A stretch of DNA of 64,000 bases, from NCBI GenBank assembly GCA_032622095.1, contig CP136061.1:57491301-57555300 (forward strand), in the 5' to 3' direction. The notes beneath the pieces were generated by a model that saw only the letters and a program-made list of their open reading frames with translations, did no database searches and had not been told where the DNA came from. Shown here piece by piece: positions 1 through 11,520 of this stretch (its first letter is position 1; each line of letters begins with the position of its first letter). The translations under genes and the position numbers were made by a program. The stretch is from Siphonodentalium dalli. Lineage: Eukaryota > Mollusca > Scaphopoda > Gadilida > Siphonodentaliidae.

Positions 1-596
1 TACAATAATACGGCTAAATTGTCCCTGTACTATGAAACCACCGTGATAGTTAACACAAATTTGTAATTACAAATTAATAAATACAATTTGTATTTACAGG
101 TATAAAATTGTTCATAGTATTGACCCCTGGCCGTATAACGGTCCAAGGTTGGCAGCGACGTTGCGCGGTGTGATTTTTCTAACGGTGTAGTTCTTCCACA
201 TTTTAATTCTTCTCATCTTCTCATTATCAAAATGTTGTATTCGATCGTAATAGACACTGTTTGAACCAATACAATATCCGATCTTGGAGATAGGAATATG
301 GTGATTTTCTTACCAATCCGGAGTTACATGTAATTTGTACATTCCGTCAAATTCTGGAAAGTGAAACAAGGGAAAGTCCAATGGGAATTTGCTGATATTT
401 TGTCTGACACCACACTGCATTTTGACAATTATATGTTGACACATTTATCCGAAACGGCATTGGTTGCATTCCATGTGAGTGTTGTAGCGATACGTGTAAT
501 AAACGTATACAGTCTGTGGATGTATCTGAATTATGATGGCGCTGTGCTGAACCTAGGCTTCCGACTAGTTTACTCTTACGTATATAATATACTTAC
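1..596. other. Left-edge stretch without a recognised exon
   Basis: This would be intron downstream of the EGF exon at 597-716, because that exon ends in a consensus donor facing this stretch. The sequence is AT-rich. A short motif around 112-133 (a 'catagtattgacccc' core) recurs near 38518-38535, so part of it belongs to a dispersed repeat. I see no further six-cysteine exon here. Confidence 0.4.
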
Positions 597-716
597 TGAC
601 TAGGGTACCACAGTCACCCCCCTTGTAACCAGGTTTGCATGAGCATGTGTCTGTTCCTAAAAGCTGGTAACATGTGTGTGTTCCGGCAGCATCACATGGG
701 GTGCCGGCGCATCCAG
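597..716 (-). CDS. EGF-like domain exon (phase 1-1), internal exon of an extracellular protein gene
   Basis: The 120-nt exon encodes about 40 residues with six cysteines in EGF spacing: CAGTPC, then a Cys after HT, then TDTCSC, and a final GYKGGDC. The GY-x-G-x-C ending is typical of EGF modules, which form three disulfides in secreted or membrane proteins. On the minus strand a 'tttcag' acceptor precedes position 716 and a GTAAGT donor occupies 596-591. The reading frame enters and leaves after the first codon base (phase 1-1), the classic shuffled-module arrangement. It follows the EGF exon at 2552-2710 in compatible phase and probably continues beyond the window. No calcium-binding D/N-x-D/N-E motif is apparent. 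The exact protein is not identifiable. Confidence 0.82.
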
Positions 717-2551
717 CTGAAATGTAATGTTGGTGACTGTTTAGACTTGGTTTATTCAGGGGTCTCACTGCCGCTTGCCAAATGTAAAAATAATTCACAT
801 CTGCAAACAATACTTCCATTTGAAAAAATATATCAAATCACACTTGACCATGCAGACGCGAGCGTTCACTGATGGGACAATTTCGATGTGGCATTCTTCC
901 AATACGAATCGAAGCTGGGCGATTCAGGGGTGAAGATGAGGAAGAACGTTTGTGCGAGTTGTGTGACACTAATTCGATTGAAAATGAGTTACTTTTCCTG
1001 GTATGTTGTCAGCTTACTCGGACGCTCGTAGCCGACTATTGAATCGTGTTGGTGACATTTCCCAAATTACTTCTGATGTTGACGTTATGATCCATATTGT
1101 GAACAATTTCCCTGTATATGCTGCTAAGTTTATTTTGGAAGCATATACAATTAGACAAACAAAACTTTCCAAACCGTAATTATATATGTGCATTATCTGT
1201 AAATAGTATACGTACACAAAGTGACTTATAGGCCCTATGGGCCGGATGTTTGTATACATATGTCACTATAATAAACATACTCATTCATTCCATTTTGCAA
1301 ACTATTTGGCAAGACGAGTTTCATTTTCACAAGAAATCTTTTCTAACGAATATGTCGATCGAAATCATCCATGTCACACCGTCATCGGTGTATGTGGATG
1401 CGACTCGTGTGGCACCGAAATCAATTGATACCCACCAAACAACCAAATATCTGTGAAATTACACAAGATTATTTCCTGCATGCAGAAAACACAAGGAGTT
1501 CGTGGTGTATAGTTTGCGTTGATTTTGTTTCGCTTTGGTTTTTTATTATCTTTTATGTTTTCAAAATATATATGCTTCAATTCCAGACCAAAGAAAATTG
1601 AACGCCTGGTTTTGGGTCAGAAAAAGTTAGAAATATATTAGAGACTATAGCTAGACTTAATCTTTTTTTTAATTTTGACACATTTGTATGGCTTTCCATG
1701 TGTTATTAGTCCAGTCCATTTATGGTTTTACCTCAAACTAATTGGGACACAATGTGTCTCAGCAGAAACAAGTACATTGTCCCTTATTATAGACAAGATA
1801 CTAAACATCAGAAAGAATCACAATTTGAGAAATTGATGAATTTTGTGAAATATGTTTATGAGAATTTGGTAGTGTATTCAATTTTATTGTTTCTTAAGTA
1901 CATACATAGAAACACTTCATTTCACAAGTCATTTTATACCTACTAGTTATCAATAGGAAAGCATGATGAAATCGTTGCATGACTCTTAGTTGCCGGCTGT
2001 GGTTACATGTGACGCTCGTTGAGATTAATATCGGGCTCGGCTTGTGCCTCTCACTTCAAATCCATCATGGTGATATGACACTAAGATCTCGATTGTCATT
2101 GGTTAATCTAGTAGGCCAGCACGATAATAATAACACTGCTTGACACCTTTGATAAGGGATTATCAGTGACTGTTCTAAGTGTTCATTTCTAGGATTGAAT
2201 TTCAGCTGGTATATGGTTTATAGAGCAGTTTCTTATTATTGGATCACACTATATTATCATGTTATTGATAAAACAGCAATATTCAAGTTGTATATGTAAC
2301 AAAGCAACGAATTCGCAAGATAAATCGTGTGTGGTAGATGTGAACATTCACTGAAGGCGGCAGATTGCATTGAAACTGCCACTGGCTACAACTAGCTAAT
2401 CAATAACACTGAGGCACACCTGGCTCTGGCACTGAGTCATCTAATCTGGCAGAAGAATCAGTGTTGATTGAACATTCGTGGTGTGAGCATCATATATAAG
2501 TCCTATAACATAAATCAAATTATCATTAATAATAATAGTAGTAGTACTTAC
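717..2551 (-). other. Intron between the two EGF-like exons
   Basis: It is bounded on the minus strand by a GTAAGT donor at 2551-2546 and a cag acceptor at 719-717. It is AT-rich, with no open frame longer than about 80 codons that resembles a protein. No complete mobile element was recognised in it. Confidence 0.6.
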
Positions 2552-2710
2552 TGGACACGTCGGTTATAGAACAATCATACCCGCCTGTCGTCCCAGCGCA
2601 ATTAGTACACTTGTGGGTGTTAATATTGCATGAACCCGTACCCCCGCCGCATAGTGGCAAATCTCTGGCACAATCAAAGGTCGACACCTCAGCTGGCGGC
2701 GGAGTTGCGT
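2552..2710 (-). CDS. EGF-like domain exon (phase 1-1)
   Basis: The 159-nt exon encodes 53 residues: a Pro-rich linker (TPPPAEV) followed by a six-cysteine module. The spacing is C-x6-C-x6-C-x6-C-x2-C-x8-C, ending GGYDC, compatible with a compact EGF-like fold. On the minus strand the exon follows a 'gttttccacag' acceptor just above 2710 and ends before a GTAAGT donor at 2551-2546. Both ends are phase 1, matching the signal-peptide exon upstream and the EGF exon at 597-716 downstream. The three exons therefore splice in frame. The Cys-x2-Cys spacing between cysteines 4 and 5 is longer than the usual C-x-C, so this may be a divergent or EGF-related module. Confidence 0.75.
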
Positions 2711-3297
2711 CTGTGGAAAACAAGTATAACTGAATTTTAACAAAGGCCGCTCGGTGGACAGGCGGAATGACCAGCCGATTTGTTCGGTTGAATTCGGTAG
2801 ATTCCGATATCATATCTCGACTTCTCTTCGTTCGATTTCGCCGAGTTATTTTTTATTGACAATAAGACACACATGAGGATATTTTGGCTGCAATTGTCGA
2901 TTTCTAGAATTTATTAGGATTTTGATACTTGGTGTTTTTTTTAGCCAAAATCGATCATTGGAACCTTTACACAGGTATACTCTATATTGGTATTTTAGAA
3001 ATTTCCCCCAGGTATCTGTGTGTTGAATTGCTAATCCCGTTAGTGATCTGATGCCATATATAATCAAGATGTTTTCAATAGCAGCATAGAACAGGGAAGA
3101 ATACTCTGTCTAAATATCCACCCATTTGACTATCAAATATCAAATACATGCGTATGTACAAAATATTTTCTTCACACCCTCAGGTCCTAACGAATGATAA
3201 TCTTAATCCGAAACTAGTAGACCGTTTTCGCAAAGGATTATCTGTTGATGGTGTTCTTCTCTAGATCCTCGCCGCTTTTATCTCTTATTATAATTTA

Positions 3298-3810
3298 TAG
3301 ATCATGCCATGAATCTTTACTTTGGCTAACGCCCGTAGAGATCATATTATACCAGTACAAAACCTGGGAACTTTTTGAAGTTTGACAGGGGACCTTATCA
3401 AGTCGAAAACATAACACGGGGAATATATTTCTTAGTTGTTTTCCTTAATAATGTACTTCACTGTAGGTGAATGTCCCAATTAAAAATTGCATGCTTTTCT
3501 CTGACTTTTGTGAGCCGATATCGCAATAAACATCAAATTAATTACCCAGGAAAAATGCCATAATTGTATGCGACGCGACGCAAATTCGCTCACAAAGTTA
3601 ACTTAAATCATGAAATTTCGAGTTGGGACCTTCACCTACAGTGAAGTACATTATTAACAAACAGATAATAACTAAGAAATATATTCCCCGCGTTATTGTT
3701 TTGACTTTATAAGGTTGCCTGTCAAAACATGATAAAGTTATCAGGTTTCGCACTGGTGGAATTTGATCTCTACGGGCGTTAGCCAGAGTAGATATTCATG
3801 ACATGATCTA
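3298..3810. mobile_element. Palindromic MITE with long terminal inverted repeats (TAGATCATG family)
   Basis: The two ends are mirror images. The left end reads TAGATCATGCCATGAAT and the right end is the reverse complement of TAGATCATGTCATGAAT. Inverted similarity continues about 180 bp inward through the shared words 'ggctaacgcccgtagagatca', 'aagaaatatattcc' and 'cactgtaggtga'. There is no coding capacity, so it is a non-autonomous foldback/MITE copy. Related copies lie near 24350-24860, 29520-29720 and, as a right-end fragment, 9105-9181. Confidence 0.75.
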
Positions 3811-4500
3811 CTCTTATTATAGAAAACATACATATTCGCTTCCGCTTTTAGATTGTATAAAACACAAGATGGAACAATCACATTCACAGGCAACATATAT
3901 TTTATGCAAATAATTATTACCAGCAATCGAGATCATCAAAGGTGTACCATGAAAATGAGTCAGACCTTTGAATAAAAACTTTAGTTTCAAATTAGCAAAA
4001 TCAAATCTTTGTCAAGCTACACGGTTAACAGAGAAATAACTTTATCTTCATCAAATATTCTATCACTGAGAGATATACATTAGTCAGAATTAAGGGTGAC
4101 GACTTTTTAAATGGGGCATATATACTGTTTTGCATATGTCCGTCCAACGTACCACCGTCCTCGATCCGTGCTAACATTTGGTAATTTATTTTGCCCAGCC
4201 CATCATTATTGTTTTTTTTTATTTCTGAGCTAAGCTCATTATTCCAAATCAATATTTTTCCCCCGTGCAGGCACTCCTAATGAGCTAACATATGAGAACT
4301 AAGCCACTAAAACATGAATGAAATATATGTCCACCTTATGGACCCTTTTTCCGAGCATTTATCAGGTAAATTGTCCTAGTTTTATTGTCTTAGATAAATC
4401 ATGATATGAAAATACTTAGTCAAATTTCGCCATCCAAACAACTTATTGGGCATAATAGTTCATGACTGCCTTTATCTATATCTATATTTGCGAATATATG

Positions 4501-4524
4501 TCTGTCTGTCTGTCTGTCTGTCTG
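4501..4524. repeat. (TCTG)6 microsatellite
   Basis: Six uninterrupted TCTG units lie at the left edge of the 150-bp tandem-repeat region. A shorter version of the same flanking segment recurs near 5770, showing that the flank is itself duplicated. Confidence 0.9.
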
Positions 4525-4529
4525 TGTTC

Positions 4530-6320
4530 TATATAAATTCACAGGGGACCACCTAGATGGCACAAAAGGGGTATAATATGGGTAACTATTTACGAGAAAG
4601 ATAATGGCGAGGGTTAGAATTTTCTAAAGTGACGCCGTTGTTGTCCGGGGCAGAAAAGGGGGAGGGGCAGAAAATAAATTGTCGCTGATTGCCACCAAAC
4701 TTATGTATAATATTCTCCATAATATGAGGAATCTAATGGTGTGGATTAAATATGTCAAAAGTCGCGCCGTTCGCGTCAGGGATGCCCGGAAGGGGAGAGG
4801 GGGCACCAACATTGATCAAAATAATTTTAGCGCCGAATTGCACCAAATTGATGCACATTCTTCTGAGATCTTCTCCGTGATACAAGGAATCTTATTGTGT
4901 GATTTAAAGACGCCAAGCTGGTGTCGTTGGGATGAGAGATTTGGGGGGGGGGCGGTGGGTACTAACTCTGATAAGAATGGGTTTAGTCGCCGATTGCCAC
5001 GAAACTTATACAAATTCATCCCAAGGTATGAGGTGTCTAATGGCTTGGCTTAAGGCTGTCAAAAGTGGCGTTATTCGAGTCAGGGGTGCACTGAAAGGGA
5101 GAGGGGCACCACAATTGATACACAATGTTTTAGCGCCAATTTCCACCTAACTGATACACATTCTTATCCGTGATATGAGGAATCTAATCATGTGATTTTA
5201 AAGACGTCATATTGGTGCTGCTTTGGTGAGAGATGGGGTGGGTGGGGTGGCCTCTAAATTTGATAAAAAAATTGTTTATTCGCGGATTAGCACTAAACTT
5301 ACAAATAATAATCTCCACGATAGCAGGAGTCTAATTGTTTGGTTTAAAGATGTCAAAAGTGGGGCCATTCGAGTCAGGGGTGCCTAGAGGATGAGAGGGA
5401 CACAAACATTGATAAACATTATGTTTAGCACCGATTTCCACCTGATTGATACATATTCTTCTCCGTCATACGAATAATCTAGTCGTGTGGTTTAAATGCG
5501 CCAAATTGGTGCCTTTTGGGTGAGAGATATGCAATGGTGGCCCTAAATTTGATATGAATTTGAATACTCGCCAATTTTCATAAATTTTATAAATATTCAT
5601 CTCTATAATGAGTCTAAGTGTGTGGTTTAATGATGTCAAAAGTGGCGCAGCTTGAGTCCGAAATAGGGACGGGAGGGTTACCAAAAACTTATACAAATAT
5701 GTTTAGTGCCAATTACCATCAAACTCATACACGTTCTTCTCAAATGATACAATGAATCGAATATTTGCGAATATCTGTCTGTGTTCTATATATAACTTAA
5801 GGGTACAATCGAGATGGCACCAAGGCGGTCTAACAGTGGTAACTTTTTACGAGTAAGATAATGGTGCGGGTTAAAATTTTCTAAAGTGACGTTGTTGGTG
5901 TCAGGGGATGGGCTATTTTTAGTACAGATTTCGACCAAATTGATATATTATTCTTCTCCGTGATACGAGGAATATATACGTGTAATTTAAAGACGCGAAA
6001 TTGGTGCCGTGTGGGTGAGATATGGGGGGGGGGGGATAACTATGATAAGAATTTGTTTAGTTACCGATTACCACCAAACTTATATATAATCATCTCCATT
6101 ATATAATGCATGCATGAGTCTAATAGACGTGGTTTAAATATGACAAAAGTGGCGCGGTTCAAGTCATGCATGAGGGGAGTTGCACCAAAGTTGATACAAA
6201 TATATTTAGCACTGATTCCGCCAAATTCATGCATGTTCTCCTCTACTGATATGATGAATTAAATCACATTTGGGTCATTTGGGTTATGGATGGCGAGAGG
6301 AGATTCACTAGCATTAATAA
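4530..6320. repeat. Degenerate tandem repeat, about 150-bp half units in about 300-bp higher-order units
   Basis: The phrases 'ccaccaaacttata', 'gaggaatctaat', 'gtgtggtttaaa', 'gtcaaaagtggcgc' and 'caccaa..ttgata' return roughly every 150 bp. Two alternating half-unit types give a period of about 300 bp (for example near 4685, 4985, 5280, 5570 and 6055). A longer block beginning 'tttgcgaatatctgtctg' is also duplicated (about 4490 and 5762). The repeats are old and divergent and lie inside the large intron of the EGF gene. Confidence 0.8.
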
Positions 6321-7619
6321 GATTGTTCAATTCGCCGATATCCATCAAAGTTATATATAGTCATCTCACAGGCCATCTCCATGTCGTTCTAATGAGTTTT
6401 GGGCATACCAATTTCACAATATCGACATTTGGTGACCGAATTAAGTCACTTGAACAATTATATCTTCTCAACTGTCATATTTATATGGGGATGGAAATCA
6501 GGGCATTCCTATAATGATCTAGCAACACAGATACATAGAAGAAAGCATTAAAAGTATATTTATATCAATCTAGTTAAGAGATACATATTTTCATTCAAAC
6601 GGATGGACCTTGAATCGTCAGATGATTGCATATTAGAATGGCTCATGTATATATTATAACACGATTGAGTCTGTCCCATTCAATATAGTTTCCACAAAAT
6701 GTTACAATTGCCAAGAGATATGGAAATGTATAGCAGGCCTGTTCAAAAAAAGTGGTCACAGTGTGCAGTCAAATGTGGTTGCTGCCGAGTCTGAGATAAA
6801 GGAAAACGCAGTCCATAGCACACAACTTTTCAGGATAATCCAATATTGACATCTGACAAGAGAATATCTGCCCAATACAGAGGATATCTTTCATTTTTTA
6901 GAACAGACTCATCGAATAATATAAACAACTCAAAATCCTGTAGCTACTATACATGCATAACATCATTAATTATTTTAAACTGAAAATGATTAGCCAGTAT
7001 ATAGCACCAGAACAGAGGAGCACCTGGACATATCTTTTAAAACATCTGTATCTTCGTGAAGATATGATAAACTAGATTGATTGATTGATTGATACATATC
7101 TATGTGAAACACACAAAAAATTGTCGTCTTTTATTTTTTAGAACTAATGTGTTTATGATGTTCATGTTTCATGCTATAACGTCTGAAGTATATGCAGTTG
7201 TACATAAATAAATACTTCTTATTGGTGGGACGGATTAAACGCAATAAAAAAATGATAATCGCTCCGACCTGACAAGGTGAGACACTACTTATATTTCATG
7301 TGTAAGGATCATGTTTTTTGATGCCATTTGGATATAAAATGTATGAGAATAAGTGTAACACCTTAGGAGCAAAAGTATTATCTATTCCCATCAAGTATCC
7401 ACATCACTTTAACCTGGGCAACGCCGGGTAACCCTGCTAGTGTATGGATATAACACCAAAAAACGTGTTATGGTCCAATAAATGTAAATCATATAATTTT
7501 ATAATAGCTCATAAGTATAAAATGTTGGCATTTTTTAAAGCTCCAAAGTTGGGCTGATATAAAGCCCCTAAAGCCACAAACACATGCATTCCAAATGTTG
7601 GTAGGGACGTCCGTCTGAT
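6321..7619. other. AT-rich intronic sequence, nothing recognised
   Basis: It contains a short (GATT)4 run near 7076-7092 and no open frame resembling a known protein. It is part of the EGF gene's long intron. Confidence 0.5.
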
Positions 7620-7970
7620 GACTGCCCATGTCATAACTTGAATAGTACTCTGATCTCAATGTAATTTGGCATGGATGTTCACCACTATGAGGACATTCCA
7701 TTGAGTGTTCAACCGTTTTGTTCGGGTTTCCATTCTGGAGCTATTCATTTTTGTTTATCTGGAAATGTTGGCTTTGTAGTTAGTCCGATGTCTGTTCCGG
7801 TCATAACTTCAACAGTAGTGCTCGGATCTCAATGCAATTATTATTGATGTTCACCATTATTTGATGACATTCATTAGCGTGTTCAATGATTCAATCGTTT
7901 TGTGTAGGTGTTTCGTTCTATAGTTATTCATATTATTTTATTTGAAAATGCTGATCTTTGGGTCTGTCTG
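7620..7970. repeat. Two-copy tandem repeat of about 175 bp
   Basis: Two successive blocks share the order 'tcataactt..a.agta', 'ctc.gatctcaatg.aatt', 'gatgttcacca', 'gttcaa.cgttttgt' and 'tagttattca'. The copies are diverged by substitutions and small indels. Confidence 0.7.
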
Positions 7971-8064
7971 AGTATATCAGGCATAGGTTATAGATATGCC
8001 CACACTAGGCGGTATGCCACAATGGGTGTGCATCGGACGACAGTCCAACTCTAATGTGAACTAA

Positions 8065-8215
8065 CCTCCAGCTGGGATGGGTTGGAAGTTGTAATATGAG
8101 TTGTTTATCAAAACAAGTTGTTTACGATTACTTAGGTAGTCTTCTAGCCATTTCAATAATGGACCGGATATGCCGTATTGTTTTAGCTTATAGATCAGTT
8201 CCCTGTTCCAGAAAA
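8065..8215 (-). pseudogene. LINE reverse-transcriptase fragment
   Basis: The minus-strand translation reads KLKQYGISGPLLKWLEDYLS then NRKQLVLINNSYYN and ends QPIPAGG. This matches the LINE RT stretch before the conserved PQGS motif (the '...W..sYLs.R.q.V...' region). The frame ends where PQGS should follow, so only about 50 residues survive. It is a dead insertion inside the EGF-gene intron. Family knowledge places such sequences in the CR1/Jockey-like group, but the fragment is too short to assign. Confidence 0.75.
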
Positions 8216-8249
8216 TTATAATTAAAAAATAAAAAAGATATGCCAAAAC

Positions 8250-8810
8250 TATTCACCTTGCATAGATTTACGCTTTACATGCGACGATAATAGTGCTAAT
8301 ATTGGGGCAGGGTTAAATAAGCTTTCACTGAGAGTCGACTAAAGGGGTTTTCCCGGCATGAAAATGTTTACCGAACTCAGGAATAACACTGATAAATGTT
8401 AACATTGACTCGCAGCAGATGTCCACGATTTCCGGAGAAAAAGTTATTTGAGTTTCCGCAATAAATTAAGAAAACTATTTTTTTTCTAGATATTTTTCCG
8501 ATTTTTAGTCGACAATTTCGAAAATTCTAAATATATAATGAGTTTTTTATCGTTGTCGTTATGTGTCGTCTAATATGTCTTAAATGGTACCAATTAAATT
8601 CATATTGCCCAGATTTACAAGCGACGATAATGGTGCAAATACTGAAATTTGGCGGATTTTTTTTGTAGAATTAAAGAAACATTTACTGAGAGTCGATTAA
8701 GGGGTACGTCGCGGCTTGTAAATGTTTGTCGAAAGCAGGAATAACTTGACAAATTTGGTTAGTGTCTCAAAGTGGATGTTCAGGGGATGTTAAATTGAGT
8801 TTCCGTATGT
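8250..8810. repeat. Two-copy tandem repeat of about 345 bp
   Basis: The blocks at about 8250-8465 and 8597-8810 share 'agattta', 'gcgacgataatagtgc/aa', 'actgagagtcga.taa.gggg', 'aatgttt..cgaa..caggaataac' and 'ttgagtttccg'. They are separated by AT-rich spacer. No coding potential was seen. Confidence 0.7.
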
Positions 8811-9104
8811 AATTGCCTGTAATGTAATGTGTGTTTTATTGCCTTATATGATGTTGGTCCCTCGTCACTGTTGCGCCATTTCTACAGCATATGTTAGTTA
8901 TTTCACAGCTGGTGATGAGCCTTTAGCTCAAGATGGAATGATTTAGGTGACTTTGATTAACCGATTTATCTTTGCATCGCTTTCAAACGTGGAATTCCTC
9001 CCTGGTCCACCCCATACTGTGAAACAGATAATTTAGGAACAATTGTATTATCAAAGAAATGTTATAAAAATCAGGTCAGGTCAGGTCAGATTATACCAAA
9101 CAAC

Positions 9105-9181
9105 AAGTTTCCAGGTTTGAACTGGTGGAATATGATTTATACGGGGGTGTAACCAGTGTAATGATTAGTGACATGGTCTAT
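9105..9181. mobile_element. Right-end fragment of the TAGATCATG MITE family
   Basis: The run 'ctggtggaatatgattta..cggg', followed by 'gattagtgacatggtcta', matches the right terminus of the MITE at 3298-3810. The left part is missing. The fragment sits within about 20 bp of the splice donor at 9197. Confidence 0.6.
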
Positions 9182-9197
9182 ATTTATATATACTCAC

Positions 9198-9261
9198 ATG
9201 TCCCCACGAACAGAATCGTGGAAATCCACAACAGTAGCATCACCGGCTTCCCGTCCATGAT
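9198..9261 (-). CDS. First coding exon with signal peptide, secreted or membrane EGF-repeat protein
   Basis: On the minus strand an ATG at 9258-9256 with strong Kozak context (A at -3, G at +4) opens the peptide MDGKPVMLLLWISTILFVGT. This has a short polar N-end followed by a hydrophobic core, as expected for a cleavable signal peptide. After 61 coding bases a GTGAGT donor (9197-9192) interrupts the codon after its first base. This is phase 1, identical to the next two EGF exons. Just upstream of the ATG is a pyrimidine-rich 'tttttacacctttag' that could be an acceptor (exon starting at 9261), implying a 5'UTR exon further right. Assignment to the same gene rests on matching strand, order and phase; cDNA evidence is absent. 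Confidence 0.7.
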
Positions 9262-9400
9262 CTAAAGGTGTAAAAATTGTACTCAGCTATGAGTTGTAAT
9301 TTTTGTTTATGATTAGTTTGGTTAACCCTTTACAAAATACTCATTGATGAGTAATTTCCATAGGAAATGCTCAGATAATAATAAGTTCCATTTTATCATC

Positions 9401-9902
9401 TTAAAGGCACGTGCGGCCTTGGCGGTGGGTATCCTGTGAAAATATATCCACCCGTCAAAAACCGCCACAAACAGAAAGAACATCAAAATGTAGATAGACT
9501 TTGTCCGTATACAAATAAGAAATATCGCATAAACAGTATGTTATGGTCATATGTTTGACCAATGTTATGTAAACAACAGCATAAAAGGTAACTTTTCTTG
9601 TGTTTGTTTATATTATGATGGTAAACATAAAGAGCGTTCTTTGTATGTGAATACCTGATATGGAACTAATAAAGAGCGTTTATGCCATTTGTGTGTGATT
9701 AGCCAGTATCATTGTGCTGTCCTCTGTAACACAATCAGGCTCTTGTTTAGGTAAAATATAGTAGGTCTTTATGATAACACACTGTTTACGTGATGGTCAT
9801 GGTATATATGAACGGAACTGTATGCGTTTTAATGTTTTTCTGTTTACGGTGTTTGGAACAAATATGAATATTTTCGACAATTAAGGCCCCACGTGCCTTT
9901 AA
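9401..9902. mobile_element. TTAA-flanked MITE with 18-bp terminal inverted repeats
   Basis: The left terminus is TTAAAGGCACGTGCGGCC. The right terminus is the reverse complement of TTAAAGGCACGTGGGGCC, a 17 of 18 match. A TTAA at each outer end is the target duplication expected of piggyBac-type transposition. There is no transposase, so it is a non-autonomous copy of about 500 bp. Internal sequence at 9420-9640 matches, in reverse orientation, 21960-22190. It contains two copies of the recurrent AATAAAGAGCGTTT word (9627 and 9668). Confidence 0.75.
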
Positions 9903-10322
9903 CATTTCCCACTAAAGATTCAGAATCCTTCTGCACTTGTATTATCTGTTGTCTATTTATATTTCCTGAAAATCCCTCCAGATGGATACTAGACTATTTC
10001 AATTCATACAATTTTATAGCTGATTGGGTTATTCCATTGTACACAAAAATGGTTAAACACAGTACATCACATATATGAAAGACAGTTGTTCGCCAAAACA
10101 TGTTGATCCTATTTGTATACCAGTAAACAAGTACACCTACATGTATAGGCAAACTTCAACTAAAATAGTTTAGCAATATAAAAGTCAAATGTAAAATGTT
10201 AGGGGTTCAGGCCTTAGATGTTTGATTATCAGCGAAAATAACAATGACAAGCATGAAGCCCACACGAAACGTCATGGCAGATTTGTGCCCCCCCCCCCCC
10301 CCCCCCCGCTGCGTTTGTGCTC
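9903..10322. other. Spacer with a 20-bp poly-C tract
   Basis: There is an uninterrupted C run at about 10288-10307. No gene was recognised. Its right end is the pre-integration target sequence of the LINE at 10339. Confidence 0.5.
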
Positions 10323-10338
10323 AACAATGCCAGAAAAC
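10323..10338. repeat. Left target-site duplication of the L1/Tx1-like LINE
   Basis: The 16 bases AACAATGCCAGAAAAC recur exactly at 15627-15642, directly after a poly(A) tract. This is the signature of target-primed reverse transcription. Confidence 0.85.
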
Positions 10339-11112
10339 CATTTATCGATCGGTTTGCCGAGTATCTAAATATAGCGGACTGACTGAAGTCAACTATATAT
10401 ATGCTCAAAACGTCCAGATTTAACAAATGTGCTGTCATTTTCTCCATGAACAGTTTCATTTTATTCAAGACTTGAAAGGCACTCTGGATTACATATAATA
10501 TAATGTAGAATATACCACACTTTCAAACAGGGTGCTGATATTGACCCCTGTCTTAATTGGTATTTCATCCTATGTAGTTTGTTCTGCCTGGAGCACCACT
10601 TCACATGACTAAAATAGATAATATAATACTTACTCAATAAATATATGTATGTGCTGACTCGTGTAGGTATTGTGGTCAGGACATATCATGGTATAAATAA
10701 TTATGTTATTATAACAGGTAATCAGAATCTTTTTCACTACACTTTAATGTCTTCGTGTATATGTATGTTGCCTCAGACAGCCCCCCCCCCCTTTTTATTT
10801 ATTTTTTATTTTTTATTATTGTTTTCCCCCGGGGTTGTGGCAAGCCAATTGCCCTAACCTATATTATATATTGCCACCACTGGGCGGTCAGTGTTGTCCA
10901 TCCAAGCTGACAACAACCTTCAACCGGTATGTATTTGTCTTTGTTTTTGCTATTTCTGTACTCTACCTTTGTTATGCATGTGTCTCTTTTCTTAGTGCGA
11001 ATGAATGTGACATCAAAATGTACCATAATGTTATATGCATATATGTACCGTATACATTACCAAATAGTACACATTTCTGGTTCGGCAGCTAGGGCGTCCG
11101 CATATAATATCA

Positions 11113-11481
11113 ATGAGTACTATTAAAATTTTGTTTCTGAACTGCCGTGGACTTAACCAAGCCGAGAAACGCCGAGACGTCTTTCACCACATTCGTAACA
11201 TGGAGGGCTCGATATATTGCTTGCAAGACACACATTTCACTAAACACATGGAAAGGTGTATTGAAACAGAATGGGGATGCAAAGCGATAATGTCATCTTA
11301 TACTTCCCAGGCTAGAGGTGTAGCTATTCTATTTAGAAATAACTTTGAATATAGTATCCACGAAACACATAAAGATTCTGGTGGAAATTTTATTATACTC
11401 GACATAACCATAGAAAATATACGTTTAAGTTTGGTGAACTTGTATGGGCCAAAGATAATCCAGCATTTTACTCTAACCTAA
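11113..11481 (+). pseudogene. LINE ORF2, N-terminal endonuclease domain (first frame)
   Basis: The frame starts MSTIKILFLNCRGLNQAEKR, the typical opening of the exonuclease-endonuclease-phosphatase domain that nicks target DNA. The catalytic-region motifs 'LNCRG', 'LQDTH' and 'VNLYGP' are present. At about 11450, right after NLYGP, the frame is lost. The neighbouring frame continues with a plausible 'KDNPAFYSNLKKINYPDWE', so a one-base indel is likely. A second shift joins the frame starting at about 11518. The ATG at 11113 matches the usual family start. Confidence 0.8.
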
Positions 11482-11520
11482 AAAAAATTAATTACCCAGA
11501 TTGGGAACACGCAAATAATC

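Larger units (their letters stand above)
2711..9197 (-). other. Long first intron of the EGF-repeat gene
   Basis: This 6.5-kb gap lies between the donor after the signal-peptide exon and the acceptor before the 2552-2710 exon. It holds a 513-bp MITE (3298-3810), about 1.8 kb of a 150-bp tandem repeat (4530-6320), two shorter tandem duplications (7.6-8.0 and 8.25-8.8 kb), a reverse-transcriptase fragment and a second MITE fragment. Small additional exons could be missed. None with a clear cysteine pattern was found. Confidence 0.55.
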
